Assembly: GCA_026008535.1 (NCBI GenBank)
Contig: BRKX01000009.1
Span: 35,973,001-36,037,000, forward strand
DNA: 64,000 nucleotides
Origin: Perilla frutescens
Taxonomy: Eukaryota > Streptophyta > Magnoliopsida > Lamiales > Lamiaceae
Direction of reading: 5' to 3'
Shown piece by piece: positions 10,323-22,603 of the stretch. The notes under the pieces are model-generated. The model saw only the letters and a program-made list of their open reading frames with translations. It searched no databases and had not been told where the DNA came from. Every line of letters begins with the position of its first letter. The first letter of the stretch is position 1. Position numbers and translations under genes: made by a program.

Positions 10323-13060
10323 AAAAATTTCGTCTCGAAATTTACTTCCCCTCAAACGGAGATCTGGATACCTCTTAGAAATCCGCAACCTCTCTGAAAC
10401 GACATAGGTTCAAAACCTTACTATACGGCTAAGAATAGCCTGAGGCGTTCCTTAATAAATTAGTCCTTAAGCAGGACTATTACTTCTATAATCTTTCTTC
10501 TTTTCTTCCTCAAAGCTTGAGCATCTTCTATCTTTTCTTCCTAATGAAATCTCTCTCGAAATACCGCTCCACACGAACTCCTTATGATCTTACATTCGAG
10601 CGGACCACTAGAAACTATTCGAGCAACAAAATAAATAATGGAAAAATTCACCAAACTTGCTCCTCAAGCACGGACAATCTCAACAAGTCCATTATTCTTT
10701 TGTTTCGCTTGGCTTTACTTTTGTTTCTGACTTGACTTCACGCAGCTTTGTAAAACTTTAACAAACTCGAACTAGATTATAAACTCTTAAGCACTTCCTT
10801 TGATTGTTGCTTGTACGCTCTATCACGTTGAAACTCGCTTTATCTTCATCTCCAACTTCTTGAGGTTTGACTTTCTCGTCTTCTTAGGGCGTACCTCGAG
10901 ATGCGCCTTCATTTTTAAATTCTTCGCTGCAATCGTCTCTTTTTCTTGAAGAAGTCATCTGACTTTATGGCTCCTGTTGGTGGTCACCTTTGCTTGCAGG
11001 CGTGAAGATCGCACGTCTGGACTTGAACTACATGCTTGGAACTTACTTGCCGACATTCCTTAGGTCGCAACGAGCTGAGAAATCTTCTTGAAAACGCGTG
11101 TCCTAGACTTAGAGAATACTACCTGGCGCTTACTTGGATTCTACTTCCTTCTAGGAAATACTATCTCTTATTCATCCAACCTTGACAGAAAGGAATACTG
11201 CTATAGCTCTCTACTCTATTCCAAGATCCACACTCGAGTTCTATGAGTGGGAGTAAAATAAATGAACGCCTATGAGTGAGGACTTTATCTTAATCAATAA
11301 TTTCTTGACAAAGTCAAAATCTAGAAAGAATATAACACTTGGTTATATATGCAAAAAATATTGCCTTTTCAGAGGACTTATGAACTTGAAGGATTCTTGC
11401 ACATAACAAAGATATGGAAGAAATCAACAGTTACAACTGGAAACCGTGCTCCAATATTCTCTCAAAGGCGTCAGCATAGCCTATCAAGGAAATGCTATTA
11501 CTGATTCTTGATGATCAAAGAAGTACCATCCAAAGGATTGTAAATTATCCAAGTGGATATAATCAAAGAATTTCAAATGGTATAAATGGAGAATTTCAAT
11601 TGATACAAAGCTATTGAAGGGCAATTGATTCAATTAACAAGAGAATAAATCGATTCCAAAAGAGAATGAACAAATCGATTCTATTGACACGAGAATGAAT
11701 AAATAGACTCAATAAAACTTCCATCAAACTGAAACTCTCAATCTTTCGAACACTAGGTCTATCTTCTTAACAATATTCTTCTTTGGGTCTTCTCTCTCTT
11801 TCTTAAGCATCACATACCTTCTTCTTGGCGAGGTTGCTATGAAAAGCACTAGTCGGTTGGACTCAAATGGTTGCGCCTGGCTGAAAAAGTGATATCCGGG
11901 GATCTCTTCCTATCTATAGAAAGGGACACGACAAAGCGACTTGATCTATGGTACCTACTGGACTCAAAACAGTTTGACTTCAAAATCTCTTGGAAGCTTG
12001 GTGGAACACCGACATATCTTCAAACTCTCTTAGCCACAGTCGTAACAACAATCTTCATCTTCATTAATTGGCTTGAAGCAAGCGATAAATCTGGACATTT
12101 GAACGTGGCATGGACTTGAACGAGCTTCTATTGAAGGAAACCAATCTTCATTCCTTGCAAACGCGATTAGATCTTCAAACGAGACTTCTCTTTGAGTTGA
12201 AGGCTCTTGCGTGGGGATTCATTGAACTTGCGTTAGATCCGCAATCTAGTAACTCACCTTTAACTTGACTGCTCATCTTCTTGCTCCTTGCTTGAATATG
12301 AACTTCATGACCTCCTTCTCAGTCCTATTAAAATCTCTAAATCATTTATCCTTCTTATGAGTGCTCTATAAATGTACTTTCGAACTGCTTCTACTTAACT
12401 TAGCTCCTAGAGAGGGAACTTACTTAGTCTAGGGTTCTTTTAAGAGAACCTAAATGGAATCCTAGAATTCTCCTTAATTCAAGCCCACTATAGTCTATGT
12501 TCTAACTATATTCTCTATGCCTCATTCATCCTTAACTCATCCTTAAATTATTTTCTTATGGGCAGTAGACGAGCCTTTATCACAAAGAAGATTTTTAAAT
12601 CTTTCAAACTTTATAACTTACTCAAAAATTTTAACGGTCTAAAGTAACCGAAATAGTTTGAGTATTTGTAGAAAATAATATTCAGAAAAGATTCACTACT
12701 TGCTTGAGTCCATAATGACTCAAAATTCTTTAAAAAGATTAATCTATAACTTACTTCAATAAGTTCCACTTTAAACTTTGGTATAACCAAAAAAAAAAAT
12801 TATTTCTAAAGAAATAATGTTCGATTTCAAAATCGACTAACCTTGCCTTTGCTCAAAACTTTTCTCTTCATCCTGTACTTTCAAGAGTTATATCAAATAT
12901 AATCAAAATACTTTAACTCACTCATACCTTAACTTTGTTGAAGATGCGAGGGTGATGATGAGCTGGGGGTTACTGATTAATGCCTTTGAACAATTCAATA
13001 TTCACATAAAAGTTCAATCAATTACTTCAAGGAGAGACAGGCCTGCACTGTTTGCAAACC
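10323..13060 (-). other. Interior of the LARD-like element, non-coding
   Basis: 2.7 kb without any ORF resembling retrotransposon proteins on either strand. Composition is ordinary AT-rich. The longest ORFs (10517-10735 plus and 11871-12119 plus) are short and antisense. Confidence 0.65.
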
Positions 13061-13067
13061 TGTCTCT
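13033..13067. other. Inverted repeat beside the primer-binding site
   Basis: AGAGACAGG at 13033-13041 and CCTGTCTCT at 13059-13067 form a perfect 9 bp stem with a 17-base loop. The arm next to the LTR overlaps the primer-binding site. Confidence 0.85.
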
Positions 13068-13074
13068 GATACCA
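13061..13074 (-). other. Primer-binding site
   Basis: Minus-strand TGGTATCAGAGACA lies two bases inside the right LTR. TGGTATCAGAG is the usual plant LTR-retrotransposon primer-binding site for initiator methionine tRNA; the last bases diverge. Confidence 0.8.
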
Positions 13075-15179
13075 ACTGTAACAGCCCGGTCCTAAGGATG
13101 GGGACGGGGTTGTTGTGCGTAAAATAGCACGAAAAATCGAAAAATCAGGGGGTGTTTTTAGAATTAAACTAAGTTAGCGACCCAAGAGCTTAGGCAACTT
13201 AACTTTATGACTTGGAACAACTATCATTTTCAATGACTCAAAGGGGTCAAAGGGTTCAATCGAGTCAAAAGAACGCCATATCATAGGCCAACCGAAATTT
13301 AAACAGAATCCAAAGACAAACATGATAGGAGTTTGACTTTTCAAATAAATAAGACCTCATCATAGGTCACATCAACTAAGACCCATAAATAGGTTGGAGT
13401 CAAATATGTCTTATTGTCCCATTCATAGGACAAAGCAAGAACTAACTCAAATTTAACTTGAACGAACAGAATCATGCTTGAAAGAAAAAGCCTCTTCGTG
13501 GGCGAACAACAACAACAAGCATGCAAGACTTATTCACAAGTCAACTGAAAATGAATAGATACCAATTTGCTCAACAAATATGACTATTCAAATAACTTGG
13601 AATCAATAAAGGCATAGACGGGTATGTCAAAAGAACATGCTTCAAAGACTTTATTGATAACACGAATCATAGCAATTAAGACATGTTATTCTCAAGATTC
13701 AAGTTACACATATCAAGAATAAATACTAACATCAGAGTACTTAGCAGAAACTTAGCGGAAGAAAACATGTAACCATATAGAGCAACAACTTGAAACCTCA
13801 AACAACTCAGACAACCCACCACCAGCACATCACCGGCCTCAGCATCTCAACCTGAAAATATTTGAAAACGAGGGTGTGAGCACTAATGTACTCAGTGGAT
13901 TTTTACGAGAAAACTCTTTAATAAACTTTGGAATATCCAATTATAAACTGGCAGCAAATGGAGAGCAAAACGCAAAAGCCCTCTCCATACCCGCAAAACA
14001 TTTTACTTCATTTCTTAGCGCCTTTCCTGGCTCAAACCTGTTGTCTACTGCACCCTTATGCCTTAGGATGAGAGAGGGTTTACCTCAAGTATCCTCTGAG
14101 TATGCGAGGGGGTTACCGAGCAGTGACTCCATTTACTTTCAAATGTTCAACATTAGTGACACGAGGTCACGGTATGATAATGCAAATAAACTGTTCTTTG
14201 AGCTCGATAACCTGCTTACAACAGAAGCTATATCCTTCCTTAAATTCCTTCTTTACTTAGCCTTAACCTTCCTTACTTACTTAACTTTAACCTTCCTTAA
14301 CCTTTCTTCTTTAACCTTACTTAGCTAGCAATACCAAGCCTAGAGCAATCGTCTAAGGCTAGTCCTTTAATTGAGCATGATCTCAGCCTACAATGGATTT
14401 ATCACTACCCTAGAAGGCAATACTTAGCTAAATAAGCTTTAGCAAAAACCAACATTCTAATATGAGGAAATGAACGCGGATAAATATCGATTGCAAATAA
14501 AGCAATTCTAAACATCTCATGCTAGCATAAATTGTGTATAAAGAATTCTAGAATATCTAAACATACTTGAGAGCTCACTTAACTTATAATAACTTCCTTT
14601 ACTTTATCAAACTCAAATAATAATTCAACAATATCATGCATATAACTTCCTTTCTTTCCTTTCTTTTCCTTGTACAGAGACTAAATAGGTAGAGCATAAA
14701 ATATTTTAATTGGATATTCATCTTGCCCTATCATGCTTACAGAGCTTAATATCTCAAACCTTATACTTGGTTTAGAACCACCCACTTCGATGACGAGCAC
14801 CTCGATAACGAGCACGTAGATGAAGTAACGAGGTGAAAATCCTTTCTCAGGCTTCCTCGGGGTTCACCTCATCTTTATGGAAGTTGATCAACAACTTGAA
14901 ACCTTATTCAAGCTCCTAATAATACATCGAAATGATAGCTAAACCCTTGCCCTTAACTATAACTTAAAACACGAGAATTTAAAAGATTAAGGTATCCGAA
15001 ATTACCACAAACGGGGACGGAAAATCCGATTCTAAAGATCGAGATTCCGGATGATCGGCCCCTATTACTTCGTAGATAATCGAAATAGCTTCGATTTGAA
15101 TACTCATGGGCCTCGTGATTCTAACCGAGGTTAAAGTTATGACTTCCGCACGAAAATGTGCCAAAGCTGCCGAACAGCA

Positions 15180-15300
15180 CGAGCGCCGCGGCCCGGGGGG
15201 GATGGTGTGCGCGCCAGTGCCCCCTTGCACCAGCCCCGCGGCACCCCCTTGCTGCCCCGTGTCGCCCCCCTGCGCCGGGGCGCCGCCGCCCTCCCTACTC
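15180..15300 (-). other. GC-rich leader segment within the LTR
   Basis: A GC- and CpG-rich island (with repeated CCCCTTGC words) begins about 115 bases downstream of the minus-strand TATA box, so it would be transcribed near the RNA 5' end. The equivalent at 9350-9480 has a run of about 14 Gs. Surrounding DNA is AT-rich. ORFs drawn across it in several frames are composition artefacts. Confidence 0.6.
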
Positions 15301-15415
15301 TGCTCCTCTCTCAACTGGGGGTGCCTCACGAAGAGGCTCCCCTCTCTCTCTCTCTCTCTACTATAGAATTGGGATGAAGAAGAATGAGCAAGGAAAAATG
15401 AAAGGGGAGGGGCTC

Positions 15416-15423
15416 TATTTATA
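15416..15423 (-). promoter_or_regulatory. LTR TATA box
   Basis: TATAAATA on the minus strand in the context GGCTATAAATAGAGCC. It is the likely promoter of the LARD-like element. Confidence 0.7.
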
Positions 15424-16116
15424 GCCAAAAATATGGCTTCCTCGAGAAGCTACCGCAGTGCAATAATACTGCTTTAAAAATATCGGGTTCGGTTAAAAGA
15501 CGCTTTATTCGATGGCGAGGTCTAAATGACCTCGTTCATAAAATCCGAAAATACCGGGAGGTTCGTTGGCTTGAGTACTATTGAACCAACTTGACTCGGA
15601 ATAAAGAACGAGTCGTTTTGAAGGAAAACGAGAAATGAATCTCTTTTCAAAAATAAAGTTACTATTCCACGCAAGGGACAAATAAAGTTCCCGAGCGTTC
15701 AATTGAACTCAGAATAAAAATCCGGGAACGCCAACGGATTCCTTGAGAAATTTCCTATAGGGTAAGCTTGAAAAAACAAGGCTCGGGTCAACACACGAGA
15801 TTTCGCAAATTTCTAACGATCGCGCTCTTACGGAAAAACACTATTCATAACTTCTTTAAACGCGTTTTAAATCATCGGGAACTCAAATGACTTCAGATTT
15901 AAAATCCGAAAGCACCGGCATGCTCCCTGGGTCAACACCTTCCAAACGTGACCAAAATCGGTTGCAACTGAGCTGGAATCAAAATTCTCGAAAAGACGAT
16001 TTTACGAAAAATAAGTTCTAAAATCGCAATTTAGGGCCAAAACATCCTTAACTAGGCTCTTATTAATTTCTTTAATTTTCTAAATGAGCTCTAAAAATCT
16101 GGGATGTTACACATGA

Positions 16117-17850
16117 TGATCTGCTCCTCCACACCATCTACGTATTGAGCTCTCTCCCATTGGCAACTATGTCGTACAATAATACGATGTCTAATCATCT
16201 ATCATACCACAAAATTCAAAAATAAGCATAACGAACCATCTGTCATAATACACCAATAATGAAATTTAAATATATATAACGAAAGTTTAATTTTATCAAT
16301 AATAAATCTTATTTTTTAACATAACAAAAATTTAATTTCACAGTAACGAAAATTTAATTTTTAATACAACGAAAACATAATTTAAACATAACGAACATTT
16401 AATTTTGCCATAATGAAAGTAAAGTTGCCAATAACAAAAATTCTCTTTTTAACATAACAAAATTTTAATTTATGAATAACGATAATTTAAAAGGAGGAAA
16501 ACGATAATGGATAATGATAATTAAATAAACAATCATTATGGGCTTTTATAACCATAACGATTATCAATAGTTATCAATAATTCATTATTCTTTTTGTTCA
16601 AGAATCGTTATCATTATTTTTTCAAGCTATCAATTATGCCATCTATTTCTATCGTTATCTTTTTAGCCTAACGTTATAGAATTAAAATCAAGAAACCACA
16701 ACACTAGTGAGGATAAATTTAGATATTACTTTAGAACTAGAAACGTAACAGTAAATAACCTAATCTAAAAAAAATCATAAGTTTTTTGCAGAAATAAACT
16801 TGAGACGTACCTTTCAAAATTTAGAAACTTTTACACAGAAATGTCGAGCGTGTTTTGCAGATGAAGACGACGTTATTTTCTTCAATAATCTTGTGCATCA
16901 AGCTCTCAACATATTTCTTCCTTTTTCTTTGAGGTAATTCGACATTTTTTTGTGTTTTGTGTTTTGGGAGTTTCGGATCAAACCCTGGCTTCAATATATG
17001 CACATTACACCACCAACCTTTCTTACTTAGAATTAAATGCATTAAATTTAATTTAATTTCAGTCAACTACTACCTACCTATACAAATACATATTTATGCA
17101 TTCTACCTATCTCGTTTTGGCCGAAGCGGAAACAAAGAATAATGCATTGATGTTCATTTAATGTTGGCAACTAATATTCAATCATTATGGGATAAAAATA
17201 TATATACCATTTCGTTATCATTTCATTTAGGGTCTATATCATTTCAATCATTACTTATTGAATACTTTTCGTTATTCATTATTAAAGTTTCGTTATGTAT
17301 AATTAAATGCATACGTTATATCGTTGTGCATTAATAAATGATAATCGTTATCTATTTATTAATTCAAAATAAAGCATAACAAATGATAATTATTATGTAA
17401 CAAATGATAATCATTATGCTAAAGATTAATCGTTATTTTATATTTCGTTAATGGAACGTCAGTTTTTTTTTTAAAATTCGTTACGTGCATGTACGTTAGT
17501 TTTTTACAAAAATTTGTTATGCTTATTTTCGTTTTCATAACGTTAGTGGAAGGTCTTTTTTTTAAATAATTTTCGTTACGTGCATTAATGTTAGTTTTTT
17601 AAAAAAATTTGTTATACTTATTTTCGTTTTTAACAACTACGTTATTTTAGATTTTGACACTTTCTAACCCTAACCCTAAAATTCATGAAATTGGATTTTT
17701 ATATGTTAGGTATGTGCATTTATTGGGTAGTTATTAAAAGTGTAAATAGTGCACTTACACAATGATTGGAATGTGGGGACAAGTGTGTTATAGGGGTATT
17801 GTAGACATTTACACTCCAAATTGCCCAAATAACTCATATAGCCTTATATC
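16117..17850. other. Right half of the CGTTAT-rich element
   Basis: Continuation of the element interrupted by the LTR insertion. CATAACGAAA-type words (the complement orientation) dominate 16200-16560, and CGTTAT words return from 17200 to 17640. A short CTAACCCTAACCCTAAA telomere-like run at 17664-17680 is too short to mean anything. No gene is recognised. Confidence 0.4.
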
Positions 17851-19393
17851 TTGTTTTTTTTTTTCCAATTACTATTTTATTTTACCACTTTTTATCCAAT
17901 TACACTATTATTTTTTTAGTATAAAACTACCGCCTATGTAATAAACGTCACATAATAATACTGTCTAAATTTTATTACATAGCATGAATAAAAAATGCAT
18001 CTAAAAAACAATATTTATTCTTCAAACTCGCGAAATATGCTCGATAATCGATATGTTTATATTCTTGAAGGATTTAAAATCATTAAGTTTATGATCGAGT
18101 TTACTTTCATCTTTAAAAAAATTCAAAACAAAAGAAATAAATTTACTTTAAACAATTCATGTATGGTTATCGTTTAAAGATACTTCTTCTAGTATTTTTA
18201 GAAGCAAATTTACTTATAATTAAATTTTTCATTTATAATTAATATTTTCTAGCAGATCTTGTTCAATGAATATTAAAGCATGTTCATTTAATCTTTCTTG
18301 TGACAAACTTGCTTATAGTTTGTTTTGAAGATTGAAAGAAAGTCAGGAAGAAATTAAAGATGGTTTTTGTTTAGAAGGTGAATTCCAGGGGGGGGGGGGA
18401 TTTCTAATTAATTTAATACCTTAAAAGTCCTATACGGGCTGAAATCCATATGGACTTTAAAATTATACTAGACTTTGTATAAATATTTAATTTTATATGA
18501 AAAACTAAACACATAATTTATAATACTACATAAATATATATATAAAAAATTGATGCTCCAAGAATTTGTGGAGTTCTTTGTGTTGTGCACCTCACTCACG
18601 GTCTCAGAGGTACCTGCCAGCAAGTGATGAGACTGCGTTCAATTTTCGATATTTTTTTAAATAATTGAAGATCATAAAATATAATTCATTTATTAGTAAA
18701 GATGCTTGTAAGACTAGTAATGAGGAGATTAATTCTCACGAAGAGCAATATTCCAGTGGAAAAACAGGATTTTCTTCTTTTTTATTTTCTTTTATGAGTT
18801 GACGGAACGGAACGGTTATAAGTTTCGAACTCAAAATGTATTATTTATATATATGGGTTTCTACCAACTAATAGGAGGAGTTTGAATCTTATAATATAAT
18901 GAGTGGAAGCTTAATTGCCTGAGGTTATAAGTTAGAATTTTATTTATTTTTCGTTGTTATAAGTTGAATTTTGATAGCATATTCCGTAGACTGATCATAA
19001 ATTAACGACCATTGACCTAAAGCATTCATTTTTACGTACGAGCCCAATTTAGAAGTTAGGGATTTATTTATTTATCTACTTTTTGGTAATTAGGGATGTG
19101 TCAATAAATAAAAGAGTTAGCTAGTCTTGGCTAAATTATAAAATGTTCAATAATTTTCAAGATTTAAAAAATTAATCGAAAAGAAAACCTACAAAGCAAT
19201 ACATATATTGAATTCTAGAACTCTTCGTATACAAACTGTTTGGAACAATCTATAGTCTTTGAGAAAATACTAAGTATTATAATTAAACCAGAGCTGATTT
19301 AAAAATGAATAATAATTAAACCAGACCAGAGAGATGTTGGATTCGTAATAATCCTTAATTAAAATTAAAAATAACACACACACACATATATAT

Positions 19394-19398
<5 letters not shown>

Positions 19399-19430
<32 letters not shown>
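19399..19430 (+). repeat. (GA)n microsatellite
   Basis: About 16 uninterrupted GA units. Confidence 0.95.
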
Positions 19431-19433
<3 letters not shown>

Positions 19434-19670
19434 GTTTGGAGAAGTGATTTTCCAGACTTTCGTTTCATTTTATATACGTTATTCTGGACCAAAAAATAAA
19501 AATAAAAATAAAAAAAATACATGTTTGCACTTTAACCTTCCCTTTGCATGCTTTCATAATCTCTCTCTCTCTCTATGGACAAAATATTTGAAGAACTTGG
19601 CAAATGTTGTCCAAATAAGAATGTTGTGCTGTTTGATAGATATCAACCAATCACTTGAGCCACACTTTCC

Positions 19671-19700
19671 CGGACACGTGGCTCGTACGTGGCACCACCA
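19671..19700. promoter_or_regulatory. G-box-like cluster
   Basis: ACACGTGGC followed 8 bases later by TACGTGGC: two ACGT-core sites close together, as in bZIP-bound plant promoters. No downstream gene is visible, so it may be chance or a leftover promoter. Confidence 0.3.
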
Positions 19701-19888
19701 CATTAAGAGAATCTTAACAATTGATTCTTGCAGATGCTAATGTGCGCCATGTGGTTCCCAATTGTATTGTATTGTATCGGGAGCTAGGAGGCTTCACGTT
19801 GCAAAAGATGAACACCACATCTGATAATCACGTACCATTCTAGATTAGATGCGTCAAATATCATACCCAATATTCATTTATATATTAA

Positions 19889-21083
19889 CTTAATTACAAT
19901 TTAATTTTTTAAATATTTTAATAAAAATAACTCAATATTCTAATAATTTTATAATTTAATTCTAAACGCTTGGATGTATTATAAAAATAACCAATGTTTA
20001 ATGAGTAATTCTATTCACAGCCCTCATTTTTTATTTCACTTTACAACCCTCAAAATTAATTAAAACATAAATATTATTGTTAAGATATTTTTATCCATAC
20101 AACACCAATTACTTAAAAATAATAGCAAACTAAAATAAAACCCCTATGTATAATCCCCCGGTATTTAAAACTTATAACAAAAATAAAATACAACCTCTAT
20201 TGTATAACCTCTATTATTTAAAATTCTATCAAAATAAAATACAACCTGAATATATAATGTACAACTCCCACTACTATAAAGCTCCTTTATTTTCTTCACA
20301 AAATTCTGAATTAAATGTTCAAGAGCATGTGTGTGTGTGTATTCATAACAAGAAAATAGTTTATGCATTCTGCTAATTAATGTTTTTTAGGAATTGTTCA
20401 GTGAATTTTATTTGATAGTTTGTTAATGCTTACATACAGAAAAACACCATGTTGCCCTAGTTATTCAATATGGATCCTTTTTCTTGAAAATAAAACTGTA
20501 TGCAGCTTATGTAAGTTATTTCTTTCTTCTCATTCCTCGGGCATTGTATAAACCGGGCCAGTTGTTTTTCTGAAACCTAGCATAGATAGGTAGGAGTTCA
20601 TAGTCATCCAAAAGTCATATAATCCACGATTTACTATTATACATTGGGGGGTTGATCTGGGGGCTATAATTTTTTAGTTTCTTAGGGTTTTAAATATGGT
20701 GGGGGACAAAAATGTCTAAAAAATTGTACATATATTTTAATTAATTTCAGAATTATAAAGAGCAAAATGGGGATGGTTATTAGAATCACCCATGTTTAAT
20801 AATTATAATTTAGTTCTCAATGTTTATACAATTTAATATAAATGACCCAACGTTTACGATAAAAAGGGTTCTCTAGCCAGGTCGATTTCTCACATGTTAC
20901 TTTCAAAAGAGTTAGAGGACCTATATAATAAAATGACATTGTCGAGAAATGAACAGGATGAACTTTTTATCAAATGAGTTGGGTCATTTACATTAAAACA
21001 TCCTAATATTGAGAATGTTTTTGTAACTATTAAAACTTTGAGTTATTTCTATTAAAAAGTTTAGAATTAAATTGTAGTTAAAT
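19889..21083. mobile_element. TIR element with TTAANTACAATTTAA termini (carries a nested MITE)
   Basis: The left end CTTAATTACAATTTAATT and the right end read inward (TTTAACTACAATTTAATT) match, and the next about 100 bases on each side also correspond in inverted order (AATAACTCAA, CTAAACG/CTTTTT, TAAATGACCCAAC). This gives two long imperfect inverted arms around 20880. No coding capacity. The exact ends and target duplication are not resolved. Confidence 0.5.
20003..20791. mobile_element. MULE-type MITE, 789 bp, 9 bp target duplication
   Basis: Bounded by identical ATGTTTAAT at 19994-20002 and 20792-20800. Left end GAGTAATTCTATTCACAGCC; right end read inward GGGTGATTCTAATAACCATC. A 9 bp duplication with inverted ends indicates a Mutator-type non-autonomous element, inserted into the TIR element around it. 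Confidence 0.8.
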
Positions 21084-21540
21084 CTTTTATATATATTTAC
21101 TGCTTTAATTTCTTTTCTATGTCGCCACGTTAGTTTTTTAAGTTTGTTTCCTCAACTATTGGTTTTATTTTTCTAATTCTTTTTCCAACTTCAAAAGCTC
21201 CAAATTGAATCTCATATTTTGAATTTAAGAGAAATCGAAAATTCAGGTATCAAAAGCTCCAAAATTAATCAAAGATTGAAAAAATATGAAGTGGAGAGTG
21301 ATTTATATTATACTTAATAAAATGTGAATATATATCATGTTGGAAATAATCTAATGTTGATTTACATATGTTAAATTAAATGTGCATAAATTGTCTTAAA
21401 GTTGTTCAATTAAAGTGATCTAAATAATGTTTTAATTTGGATTAAAGGGGATATCATATGATTATGGAATTAAAATATGTGGAACCCAACTCATAAGGTG
21501 ATTTGCAATGTATTGAGGGACCAAACTATAAATAAAGGAT

Positions 21541-21546
<6 letters not shown>
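21084..21546. other. AT-rich stretch without recognisable feature
   Basis: No supported gene or element boundary before the TA tract that carries MULE E2. Confidence 0.5.
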
Positions 21547-21574
<28 letters not shown>

Positions 21575-22603
21575 TAGAGATCAAATGAGAAGAAGATTCA
21601 TATGTAGGAAATAGGAACGGATCTGGATCGTTGATTTAATTTTTTTGGAAGGCCGAGATTGATTTGGAAAAATGGGGTCAAAAATGCAATTTTTTAACAA
21701 TTAGTTTTAAGTAAGGTTATAGATGTAATTTTATTTATATTCCATATCAGTTACCATAAATGGTGGGATTAGATATATGTTAAGTTATGCAGTTATATTT
21801 GGACAGTTATTTTCATATTATTTCTTCCGTTTTTTCTCAATCGGCGATTCGGAGGAGGCGTCTTCTTCACTGTTTTCTTATTCAAGTTTCATCGTTCAGT
21901 TAGTTTTTTATTCAAGTTTAATCGTTCACTATGTTCGCTTATTCAAGTTTCATCATTCAACAAGACATATACACAAAGTTGTTCAATCAGTTTCTGCCGC
22001 CGTACATGGAGAATACATGTTTTTATTTAGAAAAAATTTCGTCTATATTTGTTGCAGTTGTTTTGATCTTACAGTTCATATGGTATTATGGTTTTCTTAA
22101 TTATGAGTGTAGATTTTTCTTTCAGAAAAACATATTCGGATGGCTATGTTATAGTATATTATTTGCTAGCATGTCATATGTTGGTTGGTAACATGTAAGA
22201 TAAATTGGTTGTTCGCACGGGTAATTATATATATTGTTGTGTGGATCAGACTGTATAAGTAATTGATAATTATGAATTGTCAGTTTGCTTGTAGGAAGCA
22301 TGTTCGGTTTGCTGTTAAGTATTATACATTATGCTAACATGCAATATATTATACATGACTTGATATGATGGATTATATATACCAGTTTTATATTTGCTGG
22401 AATATTAACTAAGACACATACATTATTTTGCTAACTACACGCAAATATTTTGCTAATATTAATTGCAATCACAGACCCCATCTCACTTTATCAAATTTGA
22501 GTTAGCATATATTCTACAGTATGATATCAGATATATATAAACATGTTAGTGAAGTTTATAAGAATATGGTATTCTGTAACTTTTGTTTTTTGGTTGATTG
22601 CAG

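Larger units (their letters stand above)
7467..16111 (-). mobile_element. LTR retrotransposon with non-coding interior (LARD-like), Ty3 type, minus orientation
   Basis: Two long LTRs (7467-10306 and 13077-16111) flank a 2.77 kb interior, and the whole is bracketed by the 5 bp target duplication CATGA (7462-7466 and 16112-16116). A primer-binding site resembling the initiator-Met tRNA complement sits just inside the right LTR on the minus strand, and a purine tract sits inside the left LTR, so the element is transcribed leftward. The interior shows no gag, protease, reverse transcriptase or integrase. The only coding trace is a possible polyprotein tail, TTTCGAGACGAAATT, before the purine tract, which resembles chromovirus (Tekay/Del-like) ends. 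It could transpose only with enzymes supplied by a relative. Confidence 0.88.
13077..16111 (-). repeat. 5' LTR of the LARD-like element
   Basis: TGTAACAGCCCGG... to ...GGGATGTTACA on the plus strand, i.e. canonical TG...CA termini. Highly similar to the left LTR apart from indels. Because the element reads leftward this is the promoter-bearing 5' LTR. Confidence 0.9.
17851..19888. other. AT-rich intergenic stretch
   Basis: No supported gene on either strand. It contains a (GA)n microsatellite and a G-box-like site, listed separately, but no ORF with family resemblance. Confidence 0.5.

Noticed and set aside
17664..17680. Telomere-like CTAACCCTAACCCTAAA
   Set aside because: Only about two plant-type units; likely chance or an interstitial scrap.
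19671..19700. ABA-responsive promoter
   Set aside because: Two ACGT-core sites are present but no gene follows within reach, so I list it only as a weak site.
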